DNA from: Pelobates cultripes | Lineage: Eukaryota; Chordata; Amphibia; Anura; Pelobatidae | NCBI GenBank assembly: GCA_933207985.1 | Contig: OW240916.1 | Coordinates: forward strand, 83,635,758-83,699,757 | DNA length: 64,000 nt | Direction of reading: 5' to 3' | Shown here: piece by piece, positions 45,439 to 57,197 of the stretch | How the letters are laid out: the number at the start of each line of letters is the position of its first letter | How positions within the stretch are numbered: the first letter of the stretch is position 1 | Notes under the pieces: model-generated | What the model saw: only the letters and a program-made list of their open reading frames with translations | Database searches by the model: none | Told to the model about the DNA's origin: nothing | Translations under genes and position numbers: made by a program

Positions 45439-46057
45439 CTTTAATGTATGTCTTCATGACAGCCACTAAAGGGGCTTTAAAGCTGAATTATCAAGTCAGA
45501 CTTAGTTATACAGTTAAATGCTGCACAAGCCTTTCAACGCTTCCCTTTTGAAGAAGCATTGAATTGGCGGAGATCAAGGAGGTCAGGCGGCTGTAGTGAG
45601 ACCAGCACAACGAGAGATTGAAGGTAAGTAAAATGTTGTATTCTTAACATTATAGTGTTGATTTAAGGATAATTGCTGTGCCTGGCTTATCTTCCAAAAT
45701 CCGTGTTCACCTGTTGATGTCGTGGATAATATTACATTAATGGTAATCAACAGATTAACAAAGAGAAAGTAAATGTTTTTCCCTTACCCAAATCAAGGAT
45801 CTGCATTGTTATGTTTGTGATATGTCTGCTGCCCCTTCAGAAAACATCATATTATGATAGTCCATTATTTTCCTTTTGATGCATCTGTGCTGTAACCAAC
45901 AATGTAAGGTGTAGCCATATGCATTCATCGATTTGTTTAACAGTGAATCGATTCATCTTTATAATTTTGGCACAGAATATAAATAATTTGCTTGTCAAAT
46001 GAATCAATAAATGCACATGTCTATGGAGGAGCCTGGGCAAGTAAAGAATTAAAAAAA
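45439..46057. other. Intron 4 sequence, possible TTAA MITE remnant
   Basis: CTTTAAAGCTGAATTATC near 45475 and TATAGTGTTGATTTAAGG near 45652 resemble decayed MITE ends. The rest is unassigned. Confidence 0.3.
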
Positions 46058-46828
46058 TTATCAAGATTTAATTCTAATAGTAGATGGGTGTAGCGCTTAA
46101 ATAGTAAATCTTAGCATGCAGTGATTGCTTACCCCTTTTATACAAGTATGGAAATCCTGATGTACTTGAATACATAAAAAGGGGAACAGTGCAGATGGTA
46201 CTTGTACATAAATAAAAATGCAAACAAATATAAGAATAAAAAAAACTTACAATTTACAGAGCCTGAGAATTAAGGCTCTATATAAGTGCGGTGGTGCTCA
46301 TATAGCTGGCACCTCACCTTCTTCATATGAATTTTTCTCTCGGGACAAGACAGAAAAAGCAAAGAAAATTATGGTGCAGTATATCTCTGAAAGTAGTGTA
46401 AAAAGAGGACTCTCACCTTCATTAGCTTTAAGGTGGGAATGCTTGGTGTCAATATTTAGGGGTGACACTCCCCTAGCTGGTGTTAGAACATGAAATTTGG
46501 ACTAATTATATAGATAGACAGACAAGAGTGCTAAAAACTGATACTAACTCAACAAAATGAATTTAAAAAGAATAAACAATATACATTGAAATAAATCAAA
46601 TATCAAGCACTTATCAGTCTCTAAGGTCTAGTTCTGATATGCCAAACAAGTTTCACTGATGTGGGCTTCCTCAGTTGGCCGTAGAACCACTCCCCCCTCC
46701 CCCCCCCTTTTATGTATCCAAGAACATCAGCATTTCCATACCTCAATAAAAGGGGTAAGCAATTATTGCATGCTAAGATTTACTATTTAAGCGCTCCACC
46801 CATCTATTAGGATTAAATCTTGATAATT
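46058..46828. mobile_element. Long-TIR foldback element (771 bp)
   Basis: The left arm 46058-46190 (ATTATCAAGATTTAATTC, ATGGGTG, GCGCTTAAATAGTAAATCTT, AGCATGCA, TTGCTTACCCC) is repeated inverted at 46710-46828 (GGGGTAAGCAAT, TGCATGCTAAGATTTACTA, TTTAAGCGC, CACCCATCTA, GATTAAATCTTGATAAT). The arms are about 120-130 bp with modest divergence. The 500-bp middle has no recognised coding. The class was not determined. Confidence 0.85.
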
Positions 46829-47432
46829 GTTTGATTTGGTATTAAGGTGAGGGGGAAAATGATTCCCTCACGGGTGTGTAAGAGCAGCTACTCCTATCTA
46901 GACACTTCCAAGCGCTTTTTACACACTTACTCCATGTGAGTTTTCCTTTTTCATCTACGTAAAAATTTAAAATAACAGTCTGAAAATAAATGTTCTTTTT
47001 AAAGTTAGATGTGTACCTCTTATTGGTTTAGATTCAGGGGCCTTCCATTTTCAATGTTAAAAAAAATAAATTAAATAAAAGTCTTTAAACTTACAGAAGC
47101 TTCTGTTTAGATTGTCAGTAACTGGCGATGTTGGTCTCGGCAAGTGCTTTTCATAGAGAAGCATTGTGGGCCTGTGGTGCAAATGAAGCAATCGCCACGC
47201 TTCGTCTAGAGTCTAATGTTTCTCACAGAGAAGCATTGAATACAATACTTTTCTACAAGAAGCATTTGCTGTCAGTCTAGGCACAATATAAACCATGTTT
47301 TGAGTGAGTAAAAAAATGGACAGGATCTTTGGACTAATACCACTTCATTAAGACGAAGCGGTTTTAATGTTTAGAGTGTCCCTTTAAATTAAAAGTTTAT
47401 TTTTACTTACGTAAAGTTTATCTTTTGTACAG
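46829..47432. other. End of intron 4, unassigned
   Basis: Holds a MITE-like right end GAGTGTCCCTTTAA at about 47376-47390; the left partner was not found. Confidence 0.35.
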
Positions 47433-47550
47433 ATTGTTAAACGTTCTTTAGAGGTATGGGGTTCAGAAGAAGCTATTGAAGAAGCTAAAGAAACAAGGAA
47501 GGACAATAGAGACAAAATGAAACAGAAGAAATTTGATAAAAAGGTTAAAG
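47433..47550 (+). CDS. XPA: XPA exon 5, DNA-binding domain helix
   Basis: Acceptor TTTTGTACAG, donor AAAGGTAACA. Encodes residues 178-216 plus one base of codon 217. It carries [19 protein letters not shown] and the long basic helix [12 protein letters not shown], which in the family contacts duplex DNA at the damage junction. All conserved basic positions that I recognise are present. Confidence 0.97.
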
Positions 47551-48239
47551 GTAACAAATTGGACTCTGTGGCACACTTTTTTTTTTTTTTCATTTTAATA
47601 AGTTTGACTCACCCAAATTACAAAACCCGTTATTATCTTCATAAATGTGTCTTTTTTTAAATTTTATTTTATTAACATTATAGAAAAGACATGCAAACAG
47701 TAACGATTGTGTGAGGAAACATCAATAAAATACTGCATGTTTTGAAGTAAGCAAAAGACAAATGGGTACAAGGTGTTTATAGCGGGGTTTTTTTTGTTTG
47801 TTTTAAGTTGTCTTTCAACGTATCTTCATATATAGGATATGATGCTGTGAATCTAAAATATGAATGAACATATTAAAAACTGATCAATCTTACAATCACA
47901 GTGAATAAATGCAGAAAACATACCAGACTTGAAAACAATCCACACCGTCCCCTCGATCTGAAGCTATAAAAAGCTTTATTTGCACTCTCAAGAACGTAGA
48001 ACTGCATCACGGGGTCAGCCAAAGCAAAAACTTTATGCGTCCTTACTCATATGAGTACCAATAGGCTCTGTAGGCTCTCTTATTTCCCCAAGTCAGGTGA
48101 ACCCTAACAGTACCAAGCTAAAAAATATTTATTGGTAGCATTTCAAAGAAATGTACAAATGTGGGAGATGTATATGTTGTTGTCTTATGTGAAAAGGCTC
48201 AACTTTATAGTCCACCACAAGAAATACGATTTAGAATAC
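47551..48239. other. Intron 5, first part, unassigned
   Basis: AT-rich; T- and A-runs; no gene recognised. Confidence 0.4.
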
Positions 48240-48425
48240 TGAACACTATATTATTATTATTGGCATTTATATAACGCCATCAGATTCCGTAGCGCTTTAC
48301 AATATTATAAGGGGTGGGGGAGGGGTATTTAACTATAAATAGGACAATTACAAGAAAACTTACAGGAATGATACATGGAAGAGGACCCTGCTCAAAAGAG
48401 CTTACAGTCTATATAAATTGTAGAA
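48240..48425. repeat. Dispersed repeat with TATTATTATTGG end
   Basis: TATTATTATTGGCATTTATA followed by GATTCCGTAGCGCTTTACAA and ending in AAGAGCTTACAGTCTATAT. This looks like a dispersed interspersed repeat common in vertebrate genomes. I could not name the family from sequence alone. Confidence 0.5.
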
Positions 48426-49127
48426 CTAGGAATGCGGTTTATCTCATCACATGCCGGCTCCTCCGCCCTGTAATACTATATTTATGAGCTTTCGAACATG
48501 GCAATTAATTTCAAAAGGCTGTTTACATACCCCAAAAACAGTACTAGTGTTCACAAATGTGTAGTTGCATTGGTAAGGCAATCATAATTGTCAGTGAGTT
48601 GCTTGCAAGCCTTTGTCAGGTTCTTATTAACTGTGCAGTGAAAAGATTAACATTTGACATTCTATCAAAATCAGAGCACTGTATTTCTCATGGCAGTATG
48701 CCACCAAGATTGGATCTTCTCGTTGAGGATCCAGATTCACAGACTCACATGTAGATATTGTGACCAACCTTTCTTTAAAATGATTCTCAGGTATTCAGCG
48801 TTGTCCAAATGTTGACAAAATTAATATAGCTAATGCCAAAGAGAGACTTCCACATTACCAGTACAGCGAGCAGATGCATGGCTGCCTAAACACCTACTGT
48901 TTCTGACAAACCACTAAAATGGTTTGACCCCCCAAGCTGGCAGATTGTACCTGCAGGCCAATTGCAACAAAACCACTACAAGTGGCACTAATGATTATAC
49001 TGCCCCTTTAAGACTTTGCATTTTTAACCATGATAATTACCTGATTAATCTCTATTGATGTCTTTTTACAAGTAAACACGTCAGCCTTTTAGTTTAATGT
49101 TTTTCTGTTTGTTTTTTTTTTACCTAG
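48426..49127. other. Intron 5, second part, unassigned
   Basis: No recognised gene. Ends in the T-rich acceptor tract of exon 6. Confidence 0.4.
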
Positions 49128-49276
49128 AACTGCGCCGTGCTGTCCGAAGTAGTTTATGGAAAAAAGACATTGGTGGGCACCAGCACGACTATGGTCCGGA
49201 AGAACACATAGAAGAAGATATGTACAAAAAGACATGCAAGACATGTGGGCATGAACTAAATTATGAGAAAATGTGA
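49128..49276 (+). CDS. XPA: XPA exon 6, C-terminus
   Basis: Acceptor TTTTTACCTAG, stop TGA at 49274-49276. Encodes the end of codon 217 through residue 265. It contains [26 protein letters not shown], and the terminal [13 protein letters not shown] with its CX2C-x-H arrangement; in the family this end contacts TFIIH. Total predicted length is 265 residues, against 273 in human. All six exons are intact with matching phases, so the gene is probably functional. Confidence 0.97.
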
Positions 49277-49320
49277 GCATTTAAAATGGGGGGAGGGGAA
49301 AGATTTTTTTTAATCTTTGT

Positions 49321-49326
49321 AATAAA
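49321..49326 (+). terminator. XPA: XPA poly(A) signal
   Basis: AATAAA 45 bp after the stop codon. It is the first canonical signal and would give a very short 3' untranslated region. Later signals cannot be excluded. Confidence 0.6.
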
Positions 49327-49769
49327 ATATGTAACTGCAAGTAATTGCTTCTGTTAGTGTGTTTTATAACAAGTAGACCGTCTAAAGTGAACCTGCCATG
49401 ACAGATTCACTTTGAAAGGAACACTCCAGACACCACCATAACGTCATTTTAGCGAGGGCATCGTTTTACCTTAATTACATATCTTTCTAATGTATTTTTG
49501 TCAATGGGAAGCCACACTGAAGCCGTGGTTGAAGAAGGGAGACACAGGGGGACTTTAAGTATGAGTGCCATCTGGAGAACTTTGGTGTTAAACTTTTAAT
49601 TAGAAGTTTAACCCATTAAGATAAGATGGTGCCCAGGACCTCCAGGCATCAAAACAACTTAATAAAGATGAATTGAGTGTTTCAGAACCATCATGCTGTG
49701 AGGTCGATGAGGGTGACACTATTTTAACACCCACCAGTCCTGCCTAGCCGTCACCATAAAGGTCTATAC
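49327..49769. other. XPA downstream flank, unassigned
   Basis: Contains GAAAGGAACACTCCAGACACC at about 49416, similar to the end of the MITE at 56673, but no clear pair. No gene. Confidence 0.35.
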
Positions 49770-50323
49770 CAGGGGTAGGCAACCTTTAAGCAGCACTGTG
49801 CCGAAATAAGATTGTGATGTCCCATAGCGTGCCAGTCCTATTTTTTTTAAATTGAGGTGTGTATGTTGCCATATTCTGCTTGTGTTATTTATACTGCAGT
49901 TGCTTTGTATCGTGCATGTATGAGCTGTTATATTGTATATGTTAACAAGTAGTTTGTGGTGTTGTGTATGATAGCTATGAATGTGGGCTGTTTGTATTAT
50001 TTGTATGAGTGGCGGGTTATTCTACATGCCTGTCTATATCTAGCAGTGTGGGTGGCTTCCCTGGGTTCCAGTGGGGAACAGGCTGGCCAGGTACATGTCA
50101 AGGACGGGAGCTGGAACATCAGCTGCGGGCTGCTCTGCCCAGTGTGGTTTCCCATTCACAAGTGCTGGGAGGAAGTGATCTGAGATCACTTCCTCTATGT
50201 GCTACAATGCATAAATTGAGGATTGTCCTTCACCACCTTTTTGTATTAGCAGATATCTGAAGTTTCACTGGGACTCCTGATAGGCCAGAGCCTGTTTGGC
50301 TCTGACAGCCTCGAGTACCCCTG
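49770..50323 (+). mobile_element. hAT-like MITE (554 bp), better-preserved copy
   Basis: Starts CAGGGGTAGGCAACC and ends GAGTACCCCTG, so the outer CAGGGGTA repeats are inverted. The flanking 8-bp sequences GTCTATAC and CTTTATGC match at 5 of 8 positions, consistent with an old hAT target duplication. Homologous to 6960-7697 in the same orientation. Confidence 0.75.
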
Positions 50324-50606
50324 CTTTATGCCAAGAATTAATTGACATGTGCAGAAGGGACCATATTTGGGAACATTAAATTAAAATATATGCATTTCTT
50401 TTAGCATAAAGTATAGAATAGATGAAAGGTTCTGCTCTTTAATTTAAACCTTGGTTGCTTATACCATGGCACACACTTTTAAAAACATTAGATTTCTGTT
50501 CTTCAATTATAAGTGCTGTTAGCTTATGCTCACGCAGAGCATATCTGGCAGTTGCCAGTGTTGATTAACTGTATGTGGACTAGATGTATTTAACACTTAA
50601 AAAATG
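50324..50606. other. Spacer, unassigned
   Basis: Short AT-rich spacer between the MITE and the L1 target duplication; nothing recognised. Confidence 0.4.
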
Positions 50607-50745
50607 TAACATGTGGGGGCGTGGCCTAACACCCGAGCTGCATGGACGTGTCTCCTTAGAGCTCCGAGGAGATACACGCTAAAGGAGAAAAAATAACCAG
50701 GCTACATAGAGTCTACTTGTACAATACGCAGGCAGAACCGGTGCA

Positions 50746-51711
50746 ATGTCTCACCGGAGTGCCAAGAAGCCGACAAAAGCGGACAAAGCATCCTTCTTTA
50801 TGGCTAAAGCCGTGAGTAACAGACCACGCGAGGGAATCCAAGATGGCGGCAGCCAAGGATCGAGGGAAGGCTCTCCGTCTCCCCCCTCCTCACCTACCTC
50901 ACTATTAGAGGATAGCACCCTCACGATAGCGACAATGAAGTCATTCATGGCGGACTTCACGTTGCAAATTCAAAGCACCATTACAGGCCAACTGAAAACG
51001 CTAGCAGGCGAACTCAGGAGGGACATACCGGACCTGGGCCTACGCACGTCCCACATTGAGAACACAATCAGTAAGCATGCCTCAGCACACAACAGCATGG
51101 CCGACCAGCTCCGCCATCTGCAACAGGCCCTTAAAGAACAAAACCTGAAAATTGCTGATCTGGAAGATAGATCCAGAAGAAATAATCTGCGCATCAGGGG
51201 CATCCCTGAATCCGTCACGAATGAGGCCTTACACAACTACATCCAAACCTTTTTCCTGGACCTACTACCTGAAGTACACCCAGACCAAGTGGTCCTAGAT
51301 AGGACCCATAGACTCAGGAGGCCCCAACACCTCCCAACTTCGGCTGCTAGAGATGTCATTACCAGAGTGCATTTTTTCCACATCAAGGAGAAAATCGTCA
51401 AAGCTACCAGAAACAACAACCTACCGTCCCAGTATGGAGGCCTAAAGATCTTCACGGACTTGTCAGCGCACACACTCCAATTCCGCAAGTCATTAGCCCC
51501 TATCACCACCGCACTGAGAGCACACGAGGTTCCGTACCGATGGGGCTTCCCAGCTAAACTTATCGTCCATCATGACAACTCAAACCATCCCATCACATCC
51601 GCGGAGGAGGGCATGAAGAAACTGGCAGATTGGGGACTCCCTAAACCGGACGCGCCAGTACAACCTGCGGCAAAGATACCCAGACTGTCCGAGGACTGGT
51701 CCACTGCCTAA
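50746..51711 (+). CDS. L1 ORF1 protein (RNA-binding chaperone)
   Basis: 321 codons without a stop. A disordered, proline/serine-rich N-terminus with PSPPSSPTS is followed by a helical coiled coil at about residues 95-148 (LKEQNLKIADLEDRSRRNN), then the RRM starting at NNLRIRGIPES (about 147-157). The C-terminal domain includes VLDRTHRL and YGGLKIFTDLS. ORF1p forms trimers that coat the L1 RNA in the cytoplasm. It is the only intact gene of this element. Confidence 0.92.
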   Translation: MSHRSAKKPTKADKASFFMAKAVSNRPREGIQDGGSQGSREGSPSPPSSPTSLLEDSTLTIATMKSFMADFTLQIQSTITGQLKTLAGELRRDIPDLGLRTSHIENTISKHASAHNSMADQLRHLQQALKEQNLKIADLEDRSRRNNLRIRGIPESVTNEALHNYIQTFFLDLLPEVHPDQVVLDRTHRLRRPQHLPTSAARDVITRVHFFHIKEKIVKATRNNNLPSQYGGLKIFTDLSAHTLQFRKSLAPITTALRAHEVPYRWGFPAKLIVHHDNSNHPITSAEEGMKKLADWGLPKPDAPVQPAAKIPRLSEDWSTA

Positions 51712-51959
51712 CCTGGAGGCTGAGTATACACTGCATAACTACTAGTTCACTATCTCAATAACCGCTATACATATGTTTATATGCTATGCCTTTGTCACTT
51801 GCCTAACTTAGTCCCAAAGCTGCTAATCAGGGTCCTGCATGTTTAAATGTTTAAATGTATATTCATTGTGTGCCATATGTAACCTGTCCGGTGAACGCAA
51901 CAACTTTTTTAGTTGACGGCTAGAATTGACGCTGCCCACTGGCAACCATAAGCTAGGAC

Positions 51960-52878
51960 ATACCACCCTTGCCACAACTGAGTACAGGAGAGACAGGACA
52001 TTAGGGCATACTGGCTGGGCTTCATGTAAAGTGTTTTTTTTCCACCCCTACACAACTGGTCAATAACCAAACCACTATCTCCCATGCATGGCTCCTTTCC
52101 CCCCCCCACCCCCAAGATACGGTCAGCATTACACCAAACTGACCGAGGGCCACGTCATGAAATGGCATGTATTCAGGAGACCCATTTTAAGTCATCACTG
52201 GAACCAAAGCTATTTAATAAACACTACCCCACTCAATATCACTCTAAATCCACTAACAAAACAAAAGGGGTGTCGATTCTCATTAGCAGGGATATAGCCA
52301 TGACTGTTCAGAGGCAATACATTGACCCGCAAGGAAGATTTATTATTTTAGTGGGCCTCTTTAATGCCACACACTACACGCTGGTTACGGCTTATTTCCC
52401 CAACTCTGACCCAGTGGGCTTTTTGACCACACTTCTCCAGACAGTGGAGGACTACCGTCAGGGAGGCCTCATTCTGTGTGGGGACCTCAACTTTATCCAA
52501 TCACCGCAATTGGACACTTCGGCTAAACCATCTCGCAATAGGGGTAGACGCCTCTCCAACACTTGCAAAAACATCACCGCCCTCATCTCGAAACATGGTC
52601 TCTACAATGGCTGGAAAACCACACACCCCACAGAGAGAGACTACACATTCCACTCAGGGGTACACAATTCCTATTCCCGCATAGATGCGTTCCTGCTTGA
52701 CGGTACATCACTAGCCCAAATGGCAAATTGCAGCATAGGAACACTTGCTTGGTCAGACCATTGCCCAGTCTACATTACACTACATGACACTTTCCAATTC
52801 AGGGGAAAAGGGACATGGAAGCTTAATGAGTCACTGCTATCTGATGATGCCTTTGCCGGCACTGTAAAAACCGAATGA
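51960..52878 (+). pseudogene. L1 ORF2, endonuclease domain
   Basis: Endonuclease motifs in order: CIQETHF, GDLNFI, SRIDAFLL and WSDHCPV, all in the frame 52084-52878. The usual N-terminal start is degenerate in 51960-52140, with a poly-C run at 52090-52110 that probably shifted the frame. A stop at 52876 separates this domain from RT. Confidence 0.88.
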
Positions 52879-55736
52879 GACTACTACTTCCGCCTGAATA
52901 GCGGGGGAGATGTATCTGAAACCTCGGTCTGGCTGGCCCATAAGGCAGTCGTACGAGGTTTATTCATTAAGTGATCCGCGTACCTAAAGAGACAGAGACA
53001 GGGGGAGCTCCTCCAGTGCCATGAGCGAATTGCGGAACTGTCAGGCAGAAATAAGGCCAACCCCACCAGGGAGCTAGCTGCGGAAATCCAACAAACATAC
53101 CACAAATTACACACACTGAACGCGATGAAAACCGCGTACCTATTGAACAGATTGAAAGCTAATACCATGCCAGCTTGAAAGCCTACAAATACCTGGCGGC
53201 ACGGTTGCGAGATAGACTATCGACTAACAAGATAGCGCACATACTAGGGGAAGACGGGACAAAAAAACTGAGGCCACAAGAGATTAGCGATACATTCGCC
53301 CAATTTTACTCTAAATTATACAATCTGAAAGATGACCCCAACACACACACCCCCACAGACGTAGAAGTGAAAACATATCTTGACCGCATTAAACTACCTA
53401 GCTCTCCAATCTATACTATAAAAAATACACCTCCACTTTAGCTCCACATCTGTTGGAAACCTTTCACCAGGCGATGGAGAGGGGAACACTGCCGACAGAA
53501 ATGCTACTAGCCACTATAGTGACCCTGTCAAAGCCAGGTAAACCGACTGACAGCTGCAAAAATTTCCGTCCCATTTCCTTACTTATTATGGACGCTAAAC
53601 TATACGCAAAGATTTTAGCAAACCGACTTGCCCCCCTGCTACCCTCTCTTATCAAGGACGACCAAACCGGTTTTGTAAAAGGCAGACAGGGCCTGGATAA
53701 TACTCGCAAACTGGCAGTGATACTCCAGCAGCTCAGAGGGACCAGACAGGGCGGTCTACTACTTGCACTAGATGCCGAAAAGGCGTTTGACCGCCTTGGC
53801 TGGCCCTTCCTTAAAGGGGTTTTAGAGGCGTATGGGGTCCCACCCCGAGTTAGCCAACAAATATTTGCACTCTACGCAAGCCCCTCAGCACAGGTGCTCC
53901 AATCAGGGTTCCTCTCCTCCCCATTCCACATAACGAACGGCACGCGGCAGGGATGTCCGCTTTCCCCATTGCTGTACGTTTTGGCTTTAGAGCCCTTATT
54001 AGAGGGGATTAGAACAAATGACGAAATCCAGGGAGTGAATGTCTGCCACAAGATAATCAAAGTAGGGGTTTTCGCAGACGACATATTACTATACCTAACA
54101 TATCCACACACCACGCTTCCAGTAGTTATGCGGATGATAGCAGACTATGGGAAGGTGTCCTGTTATTCTCTCAACACATCCAAAACACAGGCACTATGCA
54201 TATCTCTTCCAAATACGCTGGTCAAACAACTCCAACAGACCTACAAATTCGAATGGAGGACGGACACCCTTAAATACTTAGGGATTACATTTATGAGGGC
54301 CCATACAGACCTATTCGCTGCCAACTATGTGACTGTATGGAATAGCTGCCGTACCCTACTTAAGAAATGGTCACCCATGTTCTTGTCTTGGACAGAGAGG
54401 GTCATAGCGATCAAAATGTCGATTCTCCCTAGACTGCTCTACTTGTTTCACAATTTGCCACTGGAGCTCCTCAGGTCCTTCTTTAAAACGGTCCAATCGG
54501 ACATGAACCACTTTGTTCCCAAGCCCTGCTTAACGCGCCTAAGCATGAGGAGGGGATGGAGCTACCCAATATTCAAACGTATTACTACGCAACTATCATA
54601 GCCACTGCCCATCCCCATTTTCTTTACGACCCACCCCCGCAGTGGGTACACTTAGAGCGTGGGCTTATGGCCCCACACGCCTTAGTCAATATAGAATGGA
54701 TACCCAAAAAATTTAGACCAAAGCTGCCTCGAGCACCCCCAACGATTAGATTACTTTTGCAGATCTGGGACAAACATACAACCCTACTAAGTGGCCACAC
54801 CGGCCTATCGTTGGCAACACCAATCACATCACTCGCATACTGCATCCCCATATTCCACGCCTTGCCGTGGCACACTCGAGGTGTCACCCATCTGGAACAC
54901 TTGTACAAACAGGGCGTACTACTAAGCTTTGAAGTGCTAGAAAAGCAGTACTCACTGCCCAGGGCATCCCATTACTCCTACATCCAGCTGAGATCTTTCC
55001 TGACCAAGCACCACTGTAGGGACGCTGCATCCAACACATTGCCCTTTACACCTAACGTATGGGAAAAAATGTGTATCACTGGGTTACTCCCCTCTATATG
55101 TAAACCGATCTCCATGAGTTACTCTCAAAGCACTTACCATTTGCTATCTCAAAAATAGCAGAGCTATGGGAAACCGACCTAAACTGCTCTCTCCCAAACA
55201 AGAGTTGGGAACACATCTTCCGATTACCTCGCCTCCTGATTAAATTGTCTATCCATATAGAACAGCATTACAAGACGATGTATAGATGGTACATGGTACC
55301 GAGTAAACTACATAGAATATACCCAAACACCTCAAATGTGTGCTGGCAATGCAATGGAGCAGAGGGCACAGTCTTACATGTTTGGTGGTCTTGCCCTCGC
55401 ATCCAGACCTCCTGGGCGGGTATCCACGAAATGGCACAGGCGGCAACAGGTTGCTCTATCTCCTTAACAGCCCAACACCTTTTGCTAACTGACCTACCGA
55501 AGGGGCTACCTAAAGCTGTACAAAAACTCTTATTACATATCATACTGACAGCGCAGCAATCAATCGCTCAAAGCTGGAAACAAACAGCACCCCCCTGTGT
55601 ACAACGTATACTCACAGATCTGGATACACAATGCTTGTATGAGAAAGGATTAAAAGCATTATTCCCACCTAATCATACTTCCTTGGAAACATGGGATATG
55701 TGGGACTCATGGAGATCGCGTAATAAACGAAAGTGA
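52879..55736 (+). pseudogene. L1 ORF2, reverse transcriptase and C-terminus
   Basis: 53175-53441 and 53453-54601 carry the linker and RT: FRPISLLIMDAK, DDQTGFVKGRQ, ALDAEKAFDRLGW, NGTRQGCPLSPLLY and the catalytic FADDILLY. 54556-55158 and 55245-55736 carry the C-terminal segment, with the knuckle CWQCNG...HVWWSC near 55351-55398. At least four frame breaks divide what was one ORF. Confidence 0.9.
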
Positions 55737-56150
55737 ATGTACCTATAACTGTGAATGTACCTATAAATAACTGTGTATGCACCTGTCGGGTGCAGGCGAT
55801 TGTACCTACCAGGTGGGCGACAATTAGCAATCAGCAAACCACCGTGCGGACACGGAGAGAGAGAGAGAGAGCTAGAAGTAATTATTATTAGGTCTCTCCA
55901 TAGGGATACCCTAAGTGTATGACCGCAGTACTTTGTCCCATAGAGGAAGCAAAACATACTGTTTGATAGGTATAGAATGTGTATGTCATATGTATATAAT
56001 GTATATATTGTATATATTTTACTTGCCAGTTGTATAACAGTGCATTGATGGAATCTATTTTTTATCTCCCCCCCTCCCACTTCTTTTCTGTACCCCCCCC
56101 TTGCTCGAAAGCAATAAAAATTGTCAAATAAAAAAAAAATTTAACATGTG

Positions 56151-56672
56151 AAACATACATTCTCTGTCAAAATACTTTAGAAAAAAAAGTTTAACAACGT
56201 TTCTTAACTTTTAGTCTCTCCAATTTGTGTGTCTCCTTCATATATGCTGATAAACCTAATAAGAATATAATTCCATTTATATTGGACAAAACATACTAAA
56301 GTGCCTATATAAACTTTGGTTTCTTCTTAGTCTTTCCCAGGGTAGCTGGAAGCTAGTCAACATCCATGTTAGCTGGCGCAGACATCACTGACATTGGACT
56401 ACAGACAGACATTTTCATTTTCAGGGGCCAGATAAAGATTAATTTGGGAGACCTAAAGAAATGATGGTGATGAGGTGGGAAGAAAACTGTGTGTGTCTAG
56501 CAACACCTATGGGAAGATCCAGTTATCCAATATAGTTAAACCTGAGCATCTGTGTGAAAGTACTGACTTTAAATATTTAGTGATTGCTGCGGGTGGCTTC
56601 TTCAGAGTCGCATGATATGTTATTGTAGATGGAAAAACATTTCAGGTAATGCTACACTGGATGTAATCATGC
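56151..56672. other. Spacer, unassigned
   Basis: AT-rich sequence between the L1 and the TTAA MITE; nothing recognised. Confidence 0.4.
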
Positions 56673-57197
56673 TTAAAGGGCCACTCCAGACTAAATGTAT
56701 TATTATTTTTTTACAAAACAAAAATAACTGTTTTTTGAATGCATGATTGTATTCATAGGGGATATATCTTAAAAGAGCTTGCAAAATCTTCAGTTCTTTT
56801 GAACTCCAGCTTTTGCAAACCCCCACCCCCTCTTTTCCTGGTAGAGACTAACAGTCCTTTTTAGGCAGTAATCCATTGAGAAGCCTCTGAATCTGTGCGA
56901 GCCAGCAATCTGAGATCAGTGGAAGTGCTTGTGTTCACAAAAACTCTGGTCTTAGGTCTGTAGGGGAGGAGACGGGCACACTCAAGTAGTGCACTACTTC
57001 CGATAGCTTAGGGGAGCTAACAGAAGGAAGAAGCACTGCTTCCTGGTAGCCCGACAGCCAGGGTTTTAATAATTTATTTATGAAAGTGATGATTTCTCAT
57101 CTGCAACTTTATAAATTGGGATTAAAATGGGATACTCCTCACTCATAAAGCACTTCAGCAAGCAGAAGTGCGTCATAGTTGTGGAGTGGTCCTTTAA
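56673..57197. mobile_element. TTAA-target MITE (T2/Kolobok-like), 525 bp
   Basis: Left end TTAAAGGGCCACTCCA, right end TGGAGTGGTCCTTTAA; the outer 16 bp pair with one mismatch, including the TTAA target site. Same class as the insertion at 9155-9576. Confidence 0.85.

Larger units (their letters stand above)
50616..56141 (+). mobile_element. Structurally full-length L1/Tx1 retrotransposon
   Basis: 5.5 kb flanked by a 9-bp duplication TAACATGTG (50607-50615 and 56142-56150). It starts GGGGCGTGGCC, has a short leader, an intact ORF1, a damaged ORF2 (endonuclease, reverse transcriptase, C-terminal knuckle), then AATAAA signals and an A-rich tail at 56112-56140. Full length with clean ends argues for a fairly recent insertion, yet ORF2 already carries several stops and frameshifts. 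Confidence 0.93.

Noticed and set aside
6301..49276. XPA as a processed retrocopy or pseudogene
   Set aside because: Six exons with consensus splice sites and compatible phases, no stop or frameshift, and all zinc ligands present.
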